Below, one piece after another: positions 26,091 to 35,220 of a stretch of 64,000 bases of DNA. The notes below the pieces were generated by a model that saw only the letters and a program-made list of their open reading frames with translations, searched no databases and was not told the origin of the DNA. The stretch is from Schauerella fraxinea (GTDB lineage: Bacteria; Pseudomonadota; Gammaproteobacteria; Burkholderiales; Burkholderiaceae_B). The stretch covers positions 682,001-746,000 of the forward strand of contig JAVDKK010000003.1 of the NCBI GenBank assembly GCA_030849945.1. The letters are read 5' to 3'. A program made the translations under genes and the position numbers. Positions within the stretch are counted from its first letter, which is position 1. The number at the start of each line of letters is the position of its first letter.

Positions 26091-27059
26091 ATGTCCGTTC
26101 TGTCCAAGTTCGTGGTGGGCGCTGTATTGGCCTGCTCATTGCCGCTGGCGCATGCCGCGGATAAGTCGTTTCCTTCGCGAGAGATTCGGTTCGTGGTGCC
26201 GTGGAATGCCGGCGGCTCGAACGATATCGCCGCGCGCATGCTGCAGCAGTTGATCAGCGAACAGGGCGTGACGGTGGTGGTGGAGAATGCGCCGGGCGCT
26301 ACAGGTGCGATCGGCATGACCAAAGTGGCCAACGCCACACCGGATGGCTACATGGTGGGCATGGGCACCAGCTCGACGCTGGCGCAGATCGCGCAAAAGC
26401 TCACCCCGTTGAAGAACGAGCAGTTCAGTCATATCGCGCGCGTGTCGACCGATCCGTTGATGCTGCTCGTGCCGGCCGATGGGCCCGACACGATCGAGGC
26501 CTTTCTGGCCGATATGAAAAAGAACGCCGGCAAGGTGTCGATCGGCACACCGGGCAACAACAATCTTAATCACATCTTCGCCGAGATGACAGCACGCGCC
26601 GCAGGCGTGGCTTACGTGAACGTGCCGTATCCCGGCGGCTCGCGCGTGATTGCGGATCTGGCCGGCAAGCAGATCAATGCAGGGGTGCTGAAGCCGTCTG
26701 AGAGCAAGCCGCAAATCGATGCCAAGTATGTGAAGCCGATCGGCGTGTTTGCCGATGAACGCCTCGCGCTCTATCCCGACGTGCCTACCTTCAAGGAAAA
26801 GGGCTACGACGTTTTCCCATATGGCCCGCTGGTGCAGATGGCCTATGTGGTGGCGCCCGCAGGCATTCCCGATGACGTGCGCCAGCGTCTGATCGCGATC
26901 TTCGATCGTGCCATCCAGAGCGACAAGTTCAAGACCTTTGCCCAGCAAAACGGTTTTCTGGTCGACAACGTATCGGGCGCCGCACTCGATCGCGAAGTGC
27001 ACGACGTGCAGGGCACGCTCAACGACGTGGCCTCGAAAGTCTTCGTCACCGCCAAATAA
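26091..27059 (+). CDS. Bug/TctC-family solute-binding protein
   Basis: A 322-residue periplasmic tripartite tricarboxylate transporter (TTT) receptor. The signal peptide is MSVLSKFVVGAVLACSLPLAHA. The mature part begins with the family pattern SFPSREIRFVVPWNAGGSNDIAARML, followed by ENAPGATGAIG, GTPGNNNLNHIFAE and VPYPGGSRVIADLAGKQI. ATG 26091 follows GGAGGAG at good spacing; an upstream ATG (26049) adds a basic leader and is unlikely. No TctA/TctB membrane genes are nearby, as usual for the expanded Bug families of Alcaligenaceae. The ligand is probably the acid degraded by the enzymes downstream. Confidence 0.88.
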   Translation: MSVLSKFVVGAVLACSLPLAHAADKSFPSREIRFVVPWNAGGSNDIAARMLQQLISEQGVTVVVENAPGATGAIGMTKVANATPDGYMVGMGTSSTLAQIAQKLTPLKNEQFSHIARVSTDPLMLLVPADGPDTIEAFLADMKKNAGKVSIGTPGNNNLNHIFAEMTARAAGVAYVNVPYPGGSRVIADLAGKQINAGVLKPSESKPQIDAKYVKPIGVFADERLALYPDVPTFKEKGYDVFPYGPLVQMAYVVAPAGIPDDVRQRLIAIFDRAIQSDKFKTFAQQNGFLVDNVSGAALDREVHDVQGTLNDVASKVFVTAK

Positions 27060-27224
27060 CGTTGCACGTCCAGTGCTGTTTTCTGGCGCTGCACTGCTGG
27101 TGCTCTCTTTTAACGCTACCTCTGGGTTGACGCGGCCGTTCAGGTTACGCAGCCCGCCCGGTCACGCTGCCCCTTTGTCAATCGGCTGCCCTTTGCGCCA
27201 CGCCGCCCATCACGCGAGGAAACT

Positions 27225-28367
27225 GTGAGTCTGATCAAAAAAATAACGTGTCATGTCGTCAGTGCCCCGGTCGAACGTCCGTTTACGTCATCGCGGGGAT
27301 GGTTGTACAAGCAGCGCGGCTCGTGCATCGTCGAAATCGAAACGGCGGACGGCGTCGTGGGATGGGGCGAATGCTATGGCCCGTCGCAGGTGGCGCGTGC
27401 CTATATCGAGTCGCAATATGGGCCGCGCATCATCGGGCGCGATGCGTTCGATGTGGAGGTGATCTGGGAAGATCTCTATAACCGCATCAAGGACTACGGC
27501 AGCAAGGGCATGGCGATCTCCGCGTTGAGCGGCATCGATATCGCCCTCTGGGACATCATCGGCAAGGTCTGCGGCAAGCCGATTCACAAGCTGATCGGCG
27601 GTGCCCATCGCACCGAGGTGCAGTCCTACGCGACTGGACTGTATTTCATCGACATGGACCGCTTGATCGAAGAGGCGGTGGAAGAGGCGCAGGAGTACGT
27701 TGCGCAGGGATTCACGGCGATCAAAATGAAAATCGGCCTGGGGTCGCCCAAGCTCGATATCGAACGGGTGCGCGCGGTGCGCGAGGCGATCGGGGGCGAC
27801 GTGCGCTTGATGGTGGACGCCAATCATTGCTTTACGGTGCCGGCCGCGATCAAGTTGGGACGCGAGCTGGAAAAGCTGGACGTGGACTGGTTTGAAGAAC
27901 CCATTTCGCCCGAAGACCTGGACGGGTATGTAGAAGTGACGCGGGCGTTGGACATGGCGGTTGCAGGGGGCGAAAACGAATTTACGCGCTGGGGCTTTCG
28001 CGACATCGTCACGCGCAAGGCCATGGATATCGTGCAGCCCGACGTATGTGCCGCCGGCGGCATCAGCGAGTGCCGCAAGATCGCGACGCTCGCCGCTGCC
28101 CATGGTGTGGAGTGCGTACCGCATGCCTGGGGTTCGGCCATTGGCTTGGCGGCCACCCTGCATTTCCTGGCCGCGCTGCCCGATCAACCGCCGAGCTTCC
28201 GGCCGATGCCGCCACTGCTCGAATTCGAGCAATGCGAAAACCCGTTCCGAGATCTGCTCACGGTGGATCCCATCGTTCAGGTGCGCGGCATCGTGCAGAT
28301 CCCGACCGCGCCGGGTTTGGGCATCGAAGTCAAACGCGATGTGCTCGATCGCTACCGGGTGGTGTGA
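27225..28367 (+). CDS. Mandelate racemase/muconate lactonizing enzyme family protein (first copy)
   Basis: A 380-residue enolase-superfamily enzyme. The capping domain occupies about 1-130. The barrel carries the catalytic KxK (KMKIGLG), metal ligands in VDANHCF, WFEEPISPED and GGENEFTRWG, and a His in VPHAWGSAIG. This layout resembles D-galactarolactone cycloisomerase and related sugar-acid dehydratases, which abstract the proton alpha to a carboxylate. The start is GTG 27225 behind GAGGAAACT. It is followed within 4 bp by an FAH hydrolase gene. The exact substrate cannot be read from sequence. Confidence 0.85.
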   Translation: MSLIKKITCHVVSAPVERPFTSSRGWLYKQRGSCIVEIETADGVVGWGECYGPSQVARAYIESQYGPRIIGRDAFDVEVIWEDLYNRIKDYGSKGMAISALSGIDIALWDIIGKVCGKPIHKLIGGAHRTEVQSYATGLYFIDMDRLIEEAVEEAQEYVAQGFTAIKMKIGLGSPKLDIERVRAVREAIGGDVRLMVDANHCFTVPAAIKLGRELEKLDVDWFEEPISPEDLDGYVEVTRALDMAVAGGENEFTRWGFRDIVTRKAMDIVQPDVCAAGGISECRKIATLAAAHGVECVPHAWGSAIGLAATLHFLAALPDQPPSFRPMPPLLEFEQCENPFRDLLTVDPIVQVRGIVQIPTAPGLGIEVKRDVLDRYRVV

Positions 28368-28370
28368 CCT

Positions 28371-29261
28371 ATGCGTTTCGTTTCTTACTATGACGCCGGT
28401 GGGCAGATCGTGCCCGGCTTCCTTACGCAAGAGGGATCGCACGTGGTGGACGTGTTTGCTCCCGGTGGGCCGCCGTGGGCGGCCGATCTGCCCCGCACGT
28501 TGCAGGCGTGGGTTGAAATGGGGTTGGCCGATCTGGCGCAGCGTCTCGGCGAGGCCGCCTTTGCGGAAGGCACGCAAATACCCGTATCGCATGTGCGGTT
28601 AGCCGCACCGTTGCCGCGTCCCGGCAAAATCGTGGGGGCAGCCTTCAACTTCCATGACGCCTTGAAAGAGCGCGACATGCCGCCTCCCGAGGCGCCGGTC
28701 ATTTTCGTGAAGTCCGGCCGCACGGTGATCGGCCCCGACGACGCGGTGCGGTTGCAGCCCGACGTGGGAAACGTGACCTATGAAGCGGAGCTCGGCGTCG
28801 TCATCGGTCGCCAGGCATTGCGCGTCGGCCGTGACGATGCCATGGCGCACGTAGCCGGCTACCTCATCGTCAACGACGTCAGCGCGAGCGACATGGTGCG
28901 GGCAGACAAGGGATTCGTGCGCGGCAAGAACCAGCCGACGTTTTGCCCATTGGGCCCGTGGTTGGTCACGCCCGACGAGATTGCAGATCCGCATGACGTG
29001 AAGATTTCGCTGCATCTGGATGAGGTGTTGCGTCAGAACGGATCCACGGCCGATCTGGTGTTCGACATTCCGGCGTTGATCGCGTTCATCTCCACCCAGA
29101 TGCCGTTGGACCCCGGCGATATCGTCGCCACCGGTACGCCTGCCGGCGTGGCGGCATCGCATGCGCCACCTGCTTGGTTGCGACCCGGCTCCGCGATGCG
29201 CGTGTCGCTTCCCGGGCTGGGCACCCTTCACACCCGCATCGTCGAGGAGCAGTCATCATGA
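28371..29261 (+). CDS. Fumarylacetoacetate hydrolase (FAH) family protein
   Basis: A 296-residue FAH-fold enzyme; members hydrolyse, hydrate or decarboxylate 2-oxo acids. It has the metal-binding motif TYEAELGVVIGR with VNDVSASDM, then KNQPTFCPLGPWLV and the glycine-rich TGTPAGVA near the C-terminus. It begins 4 bp after the first enolase-superfamily gene and overlaps the next gene by 4 bp (ATGA). The tight coupling suggests it acts on the 2-oxo product of the dehydratase or cycloisomerase, for example a 2-keto-3-deoxy sugar acid. That pathway step is inferred. Confidence 0.84.
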   Translation: MRFVSYYDAGGQIVPGFLTQEGSHVVDVFAPGGPPWAADLPRTLQAWVEMGLADLAQRLGEAAFAEGTQIPVSHVRLAAPLPRPGKIVGAAFNFHDALKERDMPPPEAPVIFVKSGRTVIGPDDAVRLQPDVGNVTYEAELGVVIGRQALRVGRDDAMAHVAGYLIVNDVSASDMVRADKGFVRGKNQPTFCPLGPWLVTPDEIADPHDVKISLHLDEVLRQNGSTADLVFDIPALIAFISTQMPLDPGDIVATGTPAGVAASHAPPAWLRPGSAMRVSLPGLGTLHTRIVEEQSS

Positions 29262-30205
29262 CGGCATTACCGATCGTGGCCCTGACCGCGCCGATTCATC
29301 CCGATGCGCACGCTCGGCTGGCGCAGGCCGCACAGGTTCGTACGGCGGCCGACGCGAGCCCCGATGCGTTGCGCGCCGTGGTGCGCGATGCACAGGGTTT
29401 GATCGTGCGCAATCATCTTCCCGAAGATATCTTCGACCATGCCCCGCAATTGCGCTTTGTCGTGCGGCATGGCGTGGGCCTGGACATGATTCCGGTCGCC
29501 CAGGCCACGGCACGAAAGATCGTGGTTGCCAATCTACCGGGATCGAACACTGCTGCGGTGGTGGAATATTGCTTGAGCGCGATGCTGCACTTGCGCCGCA
29601 ACCTGGTGGGCATGGATGCACGCCTGCGCAGCGACGGCTGGGCGCTGGCGCGAGCGATGGCGGATGGCGGCACCGAACTGCAGGGCGCCGTGTGCGGCAT
29701 TGTGGGACTCGGTGCGATCGGTTCGCAGCTGGCCGCAGTCGTGCAGGCGTTGGGCATGCGCGTGGTGGGGTTGACGCGTCGCCCTAACGCCTTGCCAGCG
29801 GGGGTGGCTGCCGTCGATAAGCAAGCCCTGATGCAAACTGCCGATGTGATCGTGTTGTGCTGCCCGCTGACCCCCGAGACGCGCGGCATGATCGACGCCC
29901 ACGCCCTTGCTTGGGCCAAACCGCACGCGCTGCTGATCAACGTGGCACGCGGGCCGGTGATCGACACGCCTGCTGTCATCGACGCGCTCGCGCAGGGCCG
30001 GCTGGGTGGTGCCGCACTGGATGTGCACGACGTGCAGCCGTTGCCCGCCGATGCTGCGGTGCTGGCAGCGCCGCGTCTGCTTCTCACGCCGCATGTGGCG
30101 GGCACCACGGCCACCAGCATGCGCCGCATGAGCGATGGTGCCGTCGACGACATGCTGCGCTTGCTGCGCGGCGACGCGCCTTCGAATCAAGTCAACACCT
30201 TTTAA
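29258..30205 (+). CDS. D-2-hydroxyacid dehydrogenase (first copy)
   Basis: A 315-residue NAD(P)-dependent D-isomer 2-hydroxyacid dehydrogenase. The Rossmann motif is GIVGLGAIGSQLA. The catalytic Arg is in NVARGPVIDT, the Glu position follows in LGGAALDVHDVQPLP, where the usual 'DVFExEP' is changed, and the His is in LTPHVAGTT. ATG 29258 overlaps the stop of the FAH gene and lies behind GAGGAG. It may oxidise a D-hydroxy acid entering the pathway or reduce a 2-oxo acid such as glyoxylate or hydroxypyruvate. Confidence 0.83.
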   Translation: MTALPIVALTAPIHPDAHARLAQAAQVRTAADASPDALRAVVRDAQGLIVRNHLPEDIFDHAPQLRFVVRHGVGLDMIPVAQATARKIVVANLPGSNTAAVVEYCLSAMLHLRRNLVGMDARLRSDGWALARAMADGGTELQGAVCGIVGLGAIGSQLAAVVQALGMRVVGLTRRPNALPAGVAAVDKQALMQTADVIVLCCPLTPETRGMIDAHALAWAKPHALLINVARGPVIDTPAVIDALAQGRLGGAALDVHDVQPLPADAAVLAAPRLLLTPHVAGTTATSMRRMSDGAVDDMLRLLRGDAPSNQVNTF

Positions 30206-30228
30206 AACGCTTCAGTGCAGGAGCCCGC

Positions 30229-31371
30229 ATGCGGATCGTCGACATCAAGGCAGTACCCATTTCGTTTCCCGTGCCCGAAAACAAATCGGTGCGTTTGGGG
30301 ATCGGCCGCAGCGTCAAACGCGACGCGGTACTGGTGCACGTCACCACGGACGAAGGACTGAGCGGGTGGGGCGAAGCCCATCACGGCCGCTGCCCGGGCG
30401 CCGTCGCGCGACTCATCGACACCACCTTGCGTGAGCTGGTGCTGGGCATGGACGCGCTCGATACGGTGGGCGTCACCGCGCGCGTCTTGAAGATGCAGTT
30501 CGCCAGCCATGGCATGGGGGCGGCCGCCGCACTCGCGCTGAGCGGTTTGGACCTGGCCTTGTGGGACATTCGTTCGCAGGCTACCCAGTGGCCGTTGTAT
30601 CGGTTGCTGGGCGGATCCAATAAGCCGATCAAGGCGTATGCCGGCGGTATTTCGTTGGGGTGGCAGCCACCCGACCAATTGGCCGATGAGGCGCGCGCTT
30701 TGGTCGATCTGGGCTATCGCGCCGTCAAGCTGCGCGTGGGCGATGGGCCGGTACGCGATACGGCGCGCGTGACGGCCGTGCGCGCGGCGCTGGGCGACGA
30801 CATCGATATTCTGGTCGATGCCAACACCGGCTACAGCCTGGATGACGTGCGGCGTGTGATGCCGGCCTTCGAAGCGATGGGCGTAGGGTGGCTGGAAGAA
30901 CCGTTTCCGGCGCACGACCACGACGCCTATGCGCGCGCAGCACAGATGGGCCGAGTGCCGTTGGCAGCTGGCGAGAATCACTACACGCGTTATGAGTTTG
31001 GCCCGCTGCTGCAGGCCGGTCATGTGTCCTTCATCCAACCCGATCTTTCAAAAACCGGCGGCGTGACCGAGGGCATGCGCATTGCGGCCATGGCGGCCGC
31101 GCTCAAATTGACGATCAATCCGCACACATCGGCCACGGCGATCAACATGGCCACAAGCATTCATTATCTGTGCGCATTGGATAACCCAGGCTACTTCGAA
31201 GCGGACGTCACTTCGCTCAATCCGTTTCGAGACGAGTTGGCGCATCGCCTGCCCTACACCCTCGATGCGGAGGGCTGCGTGCGTCCTTACGACGATGTGG
31301 GTATCGGGTTGACGATCGACACCGATTTCATCGCGGCGCATCCGTTGATCGATGGGCCTTGCTACGTGTGA
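30229..31371 (+). CDS. Mandelate racemase/muconate lactonizing enzyme family protein (second copy)
   Basis: A 380-residue enolase-superfamily enzyme clearly different from the copy at 27.2 kb. The barrel has VKLRVGDG (a KxR version of KxK), VDANTGY, WLEEPFPAHD, AAGENHYTRYEFG and INPHTSATAINMA. The KxR form often marks dehydratase or racemase members specialised for smaller acids. ATG 30229 follows CAGGAG. It closes the plus-strand run begun at 26.1 kb and is followed by a LysR gene on the other strand. Having two enolase-superfamily enzymes in one operon suggests two related stereoisomeric substrates. Confidence 0.83.
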   Translation: MRIVDIKAVPISFPVPENKSVRLGIGRSVKRDAVLVHVTTDEGLSGWGEAHHGRCPGAVARLIDTTLRELVLGMDALDTVGVTARVLKMQFASHGMGAAAALALSGLDLALWDIRSQATQWPLYRLLGGSNKPIKAYAGGISLGWQPPDQLADEARALVDLGYRAVKLRVGDGPVRDTARVTAVRAALGDDIDILVDANTGYSLDDVRRVMPAFEAMGVGWLEEPFPAHDHDAYARAAQMGRVPLAAGENHYTRYEFGPLLQAGHVSFIQPDLSKTGGVTEGMRIAAMAAALKLTINPHTSATAINMATSIHYLCALDNPGYFEADVTSLNPFRDELAHRLPYTLDAEGCVRPYDDVGIGLTIDTDFIAAHPLIDGPCYV

Positions 31372-31436
31372 GCCGGATGGGGTGGCGTGAGCCCCGATGC
31401 GGTCGGTGCGGGATCGACGCAAATGGCGCAAAACCC

Positions 31437-32360
31437 CTAAGGCGCTCGCGCCTCCAGCGCCTGCGCCAACTGCGCGCTCTGCCTGTCGGCACACGCCCGC
31501 AGATGTTTCACAAACAAGTGCACGCCATCCGGCCGTTCCACATCCTTCGGGAACACCAGCCCATAGTGCAAGTTGACGGTAGGCGTAAACCGCCGGAGTA
31601 CCGCGCCGGTATGCCGCTGCGCGAGCGCTGAAAACGGTTCGGCCATCGCGATGCCGCACCCATATGCCGCCAACTGCACGGCAGACGTGCTGAACGACAC
31701 CTCCAACGGCGCTGCCGGCTGCACGTTGGCCGTTTCGAACGCCGCTTCGTAGCGCTGGCCCAATACGCTGCGGCGCCCCAGGGTGATGAACGACTCGCGC
31801 TCCACATCCTCGGCGGTGATCGCCGCGCGATGGCGCAGGGGATGCTCGGGTCCCACCACCGCCACGATCTCGCTCTTCACAAGGAGCTCCGTTTCGATCG
31901 CGGAATGCTCCAGCGGCAACTGCACCAGCGCCACATCGAACTGCTGTTGACCCAGCCACCATTGCAGGTCGGCCGGCATGCGGGCGGTGAGCGACGCCGA
32001 GAAGGTGGGTTGCTCGAGCCGGCACTGCGCCATGGCTTCGAGGGCCAAGCCATCGATGATGTGATTGGCGGCCAAAATCCGAATGCGATGCGTGATGCCA
32101 TGGCGGATGTCTTGCGTGAAATCGGCCAGGGCATCTTGCGCGCGCAGCAGCCCATACACGTGATGGTAGAAGCGGCGGCCGTCTTCAGTGAGCTTGAGAC
32201 GCCGGCCTTCCCGCCGCAGAATCGCGAAGCCGGCGTCGGCTTCGAGTTGCGCGAGCAGCCGGCTTACCTGCGGTTGGGTGCGATGCAGGCGCAGTGCTGC
32301 CTGTGCCACGCTGCCGCCCTCGATGAAGGCATGCAGGGCCTCGTAGGCTTTGTGATTCAT
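31437..32360 (-). CDS. LysR-family transcriptional regulator
   Basis: A 307-residue LTTR. The DNA-binding domain spans 1-60 (NHKAYEALHAFIEGGSVAQAALRLHRTQPQVSRLLAQLE ... GRRLKLTEDG), followed by an effector-binding domain with SFSTSAVQLAAYGCGIAMAEP. It lies between the two plus-strand catabolic operons and is divergent from the ketopantoate-reductase-like gene at 32.5 kb. It probably controls that second operon and possibly the first. Confidence 0.87.
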   Translation of the reverse strand: MNHKAYEALHAFIEGGSVAQAALRLHRTQPQVSRLLAQLEADAGFAILRREGRRLKLTEDGRRFYHHVYGLLRAQDALADFTQDIRHGITHRIRILAANHIIDGLALEAMAQCRLEQPTFSASLTARMPADLQWWLGQQQFDVALVQLPLEHSAIETELLVKSEIVAVVGPEHPLRHRAAITAEDVERESFITLGRRSVLGQRYEAAFETANVQPAAPLEVSFSTSAVQLAAYGCGIAMAEPFSALAQRHTGAVLRRFTPTVNLHYGLVFPKDVERPDGVHLFVKHLRACADRQSAQLAQALEARAP

Positions 32361-32382
32361 ACCGTTTTTATATACGTTTTAC

Positions 32383-32396
32383 GCAAGTGTTCTTGC
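32383..32396. promoter_or_regulatory. Inverted repeat in the LysR divergent promoter
   Basis: GCAAG-TGTT-CTTGC is a perfect 5-bp inverted repeat 23 bp upstream of the lysR start, in an AT-rich divergent intergenic region. It is suited to be the LysR recognition site. Confidence 0.4.
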
Positions 32397-32486
32397 AAAT
32401 TTGGAAATTGAATTATATGTCTGTCGCCAGCAGAATCCTTGTGAAGCGCGATTGAGTCGATCGCGCGCCTTGGTTGAGGACTTGCG

Positions 32487-33518
32487 GTGAGCGATTCGAA
32501 TTCGATTTTGGTGTGGGGCGGTGGCGCGATCGGCGGTGTGGTCGCGGCGCGGCTGGTGCAGGCGGGCCACCATGTGGTCATGGTGGATATTGCGCAAGAC
32601 CATGTGCAGGCCGTGCGGTCGCACGGGATGGAGATCGTGGACGCCGCAGGCGGCTCGGTGTTTGTGCCGATGCAGGCCTTCACGCCGAGCGAGCTGCAAG
32701 GCAAGTTCGATCGCATCATGCTCTCCGTCAAGGGTCAGCACACGGCGGCCGCCTGCGCGGCATTGCTGCCCCATCTGAGCGAAGACGGCTGGGTGCTGGC
32801 GTTGCAGAACGGGCTCACCGAACACACGATTGCCGCCACGGTGGGCGCATCGCGCACGATGGGCGCGCTCGTCAATTTCGCGTCGGATTATGTGGCGCCG
32901 GGCCGCATTCAGTTCGGCGGATTGGGTAGCCTGCAAGTGGGCGAGTGCGACGGCCGCGATTCGGCGCGCTCGCGCCAGGCCGCGGCGTTGCTGCAGTGCG
33001 TGGATCCCACTGCTGCATGGACGGATCGTCTGATGGGCTTCAAATGGAGCAAGGTGGCGATCGGTTCGTTGTTGTTCACTACCGCGCTCACGAACGAAAC
33101 CATTGTGGATCAGCTTTCCAGCAGCACGTATGCGCCGCTGTGGCGCGCGCTATGCGTGGAAGTGGTCGAAGTGGCACGCGCCGAGGGTGTCGAGCCCGCG
33201 CCGTTCGATGGCTTCACGCCCGATGCGTTTACCCGCGCCACCCCAGCCGAAACGTCGGCCGCGCAAATGCAGACAATCGCCGATCATTGCCGCCGGTGGG
33301 TGGGCAAGCCGCGCACTGGCGTATGGCGCGATCTGGCCGTACGCAAGCGTCCCACCGAAGTAGACCCGCAAATCACGGATATCGTGCTGCACGGCACGCG
33401 GCATGGCATCGAGACGCCGGTCGTGGCGCGCATGATCGCCATGATCCGCGAGATGGAGCAGGGCAAGCGCGACTTCGACCTGCGCAATCTCGACGAGTTG
33501 ATGGCGGTGGCAGCATGA
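32487..33518 (+). CDS. Ketopantoate reductase-like (ApbA/PanE family) oxidoreductase
   Basis: A 343-residue 2-dehydropantoate 2-reductase-family protein. The N-terminal NADPH fold reads ILVWGGGAIGGVVAARLVQAG, followed by SVKGQHTAAACAALLP, LQNGLTEH and, in the C-terminal helical domain, FKWSKVAIGSLLFTTAL with the conserved Lys. It is longer than the PanE of E. coli (about 300 aa). Context (an SDR and a deacetylase-like hydrolase) argues for a catabolic 2-oxo acid or hydroxy-acid role rather than pantothenate synthesis. The start is GTG 32487 behind GAGGAC. The stop overlaps the SDR start by 4 bp. Confidence 0.82.
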   Translation: MSDSNSILVWGGGAIGGVVAARLVQAGHHVVMVDIAQDHVQAVRSHGMEIVDAAGGSVFVPMQAFTPSELQGKFDRIMLSVKGQHTAAACAALLPHLSEDGWVLALQNGLTEHTIAATVGASRTMGALVNFASDYVAPGRIQFGGLGSLQVGECDGRDSARSRQAAALLQCVDPTAAWTDRLMGFKWSKVAIGSLLFTTALTNETIVDQLSSSTYAPLWRALCVEVVEVARAEGVEPAPFDGFTPDAFTRATPAETSAAQMQTIADHCRRWVGKPRTGVWRDLAVRKRPTEVDPQITDIVLHGTRHGIETPVVARMIAMIREMEQGKRDFDLRNLDELMAVAA

Positions 33519-34279
33519 GCAGCGGCCGCTTCGCAGGCAAACGGGTGTTGATTACCGGTAGCGGCGGGTATTTCGGGCGCGAGTTGGCGCGCGCGTTTGC
33601 GGCCGAGGGTGCGACGTTGACGCTGATCGATCGCGTGGCGGCGTCGGCATCGCAACTCGCCGATCTTGGCGCCGGTACGCAATCGATTCTGCTGGATCTG
33701 AGCCAGGCCGAACAGGTGGCACCGGCCATCGAGGCGTTGCACGACGACGACGTGCCGGACATCCTGATCAACAACGCCGCCATCTTTCCGTTTGCCGATA
33801 TTCTGGATGTGGACGTCGATCTCGTGCGCAAGATTCACGATGTGAATGTGGTGGCACCCTTGATGTTGACGCAGGCACTGGCGCGCCGCTGGATGGCGCG
33901 CGGGCAGGCCGGCGTGGTGGTCAACGTCACATCCGCGGCCGCCGAGGTGGCACGCACCAACGGTGCCACCTACGGGCCGTCGAAAGCGGCGCTTGAGCAA
34001 CTCACGCGCATCCTGGCGATTCGTCTGGGCGAGGCCGGCATTCGTGTCAACGCCGTGCGCCCCGGCATCGCCGACGATCCGGAAAATCCCCATATCCCCG
34101 CTGCGCATCTGGCGAGCGTGTCGAAGGCAGTGCCGCTGCAGCGGTCCATCGCCCCAGGCGAGCTCGCGCGCGCGGTGATGTTCTTGAGTGGCCCCGACGC
34201 TTCCTTCACGACGGGCCATGTGCTCGCCGTGGATGGCGGTGGCGGATTGAACCGTCGCGCAGCGCTCGCTGCGTCGTAA
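33515..34279 (+). CDS. Short-chain dehydrogenase/reductase
   Basis: A 254-residue classical SDR. The cofactor motif is TGSGGYFGRELA, close to TGxxxGxG, followed by LINNAAIF and NVTSAAAEVA (catalytic Ser). The active-site YxxxK is TYGPSKAAL. The C-terminal segment FTTGHVLAVDGGGG is typical. ATG 33515 overlaps the stop of the ketopantoate-reductase-like gene (ATGA), so the two are translationally coupled. LIDR after the second strand suggests NAD preference. Confidence 0.86.
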   Translation: MSSGRFAGKRVLITGSGGYFGRELARAFAAEGATLTLIDRVAASASQLADLGAGTQSILLDLSQAEQVAPAIEALHDDDVPDILINNAAIFPFADILDVDVDLVRKIHDVNVVAPLMLTQALARRWMARGQAGVVVNVTSAAAEVARTNGATYGPSKAALEQLTRILAIRLGEAGIRVNAVRPGIADDPENPHIPAAHLASVSKAVPLQRSIAPGELARAVMFLSGPDASFTTGHVLAVDGGGGLNRRAALAAS

Positions 34280-34291
34280 GGAGAGAACGCG

Positions 34292-35203
34292 ATGACCTCA
34301 CCTCAATTCCCCAATATGCACGCGGATGCGCGCATCTCGTTTCCCGAGTACCGCTGGCCCGAGGGCAAGCGCTGCGCAGTAAACTTCACGCTCGATCTGG
34401 ACGCCGAATCGCCGTATTTCTGGGTGGGCCGGCAAGCGAAGGCCAGCAGCCTGGGCGAGCTCGAGCAGCGCCGCTATGGTCCGCGCCAAGGCGTGGCGCG
34501 CGTGCTGGCCCTGCTGGAGAAGCACGGCATCAAAGCCTGCTTTTATGTGCCCGGCGTGGTGGCTGCCACCTATCCGGATCTGCTGCCCACGCTGATCGCG
34601 CAAGGGCACGAAGTGGCGTATCACGGCTATTTTCATGAGCGGCTCGATACGCTCGACCTTGCCACCCAAAAGCACTATCTGGCGCAGACGATGGCGGTGT
34701 TCGAAGCACAGACGGGCCGCACGAAGCTTGGCTATCGTGCACCGTCGTTCGAGCACGATGTGCAAAGCCTGGCCGTGCTTCGAGAAGCCGGCGTGGCCTA
34801 CGACAGCTCGTTGATGGGTTTCGATCATCCGTACACCATCGATGGCCAGGTGCAGATTCCGGTGACGTGGACGATCGACGACGCGCTGTACTTTCGCTAT
34901 ACCAACGGCCCGCGCGATAAAACGCATCCCGCCAACCCAGCGGCGGTGCTGGAAAGCTGGATCGAAGAGTTCGAAGGCACGCGCGACTACGGTGGCTTGT
35001 GCATGATCACGGTCCACGACTGGATCTCAGGCCGCGGCCAGAGACTGCGCATGCTGGACAAGCTACTCGCGCATATCGCAACCTACGACGACGTGTGGTT
35101 TGCCACGCCGCAGGAAGTCGCGGATTATCACGTCGCTTCGGAAAACGCGGCGGTATTTGAAGTGACCGCACAGGTGGGCAACTTCGCACCGGTGTCGGCA
35201 TAA
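34292..35203 (+). CDS. Polysaccharide deacetylase-like (PuuE/NodB fold) hydrolase
   Basis: A 303-residue NodB-homology protein. Motif 1 appears as TLDLDAESPY, motif 2 as EVAYHGYFHERLD and motif 3 as GYRAPSFEHD; the C-terminal part contains MITVHDW. There is no signal peptide, and the sequence is closer to the cytoplasmic PuuE/peptidoglycan-deacetylase-like amidohydrolases than to cell-wall enzymes. In this operon it probably cleaves a small amide or imide substrate. AAGGAG lies 8 bp before the ATG. It follows the SDR gene by 12 bp and precedes a Bug binding protein gene. Confidence 0.82.
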   Translation: MTSPQFPNMHADARISFPEYRWPEGKRCAVNFTLDLDAESPYFWVGRQAKASSLGELEQRRYGPRQGVARVLALLEKHGIKACFYVPGVVAATYPDLLPTLIAQGHEVAYHGYFHERLDTLDLATQKHYLAQTMAVFEAQTGRTKLGYRAPSFEHDVQSLAVLREAGVAYDSSLMGFDHPYTIDGQVQIPVTWTIDDALYFRYTNGPRDKTHPANPAAVLESWIEEFEGTRDYGGLCMITVHDWISGRGQRLRMLDKLLAHIATYDDVWFATPQEVADYHVASENAAVFEVTAQVGNFAPVSA

Positions 35204-35220
35204 ACAAGAAGGGGAAAGCA

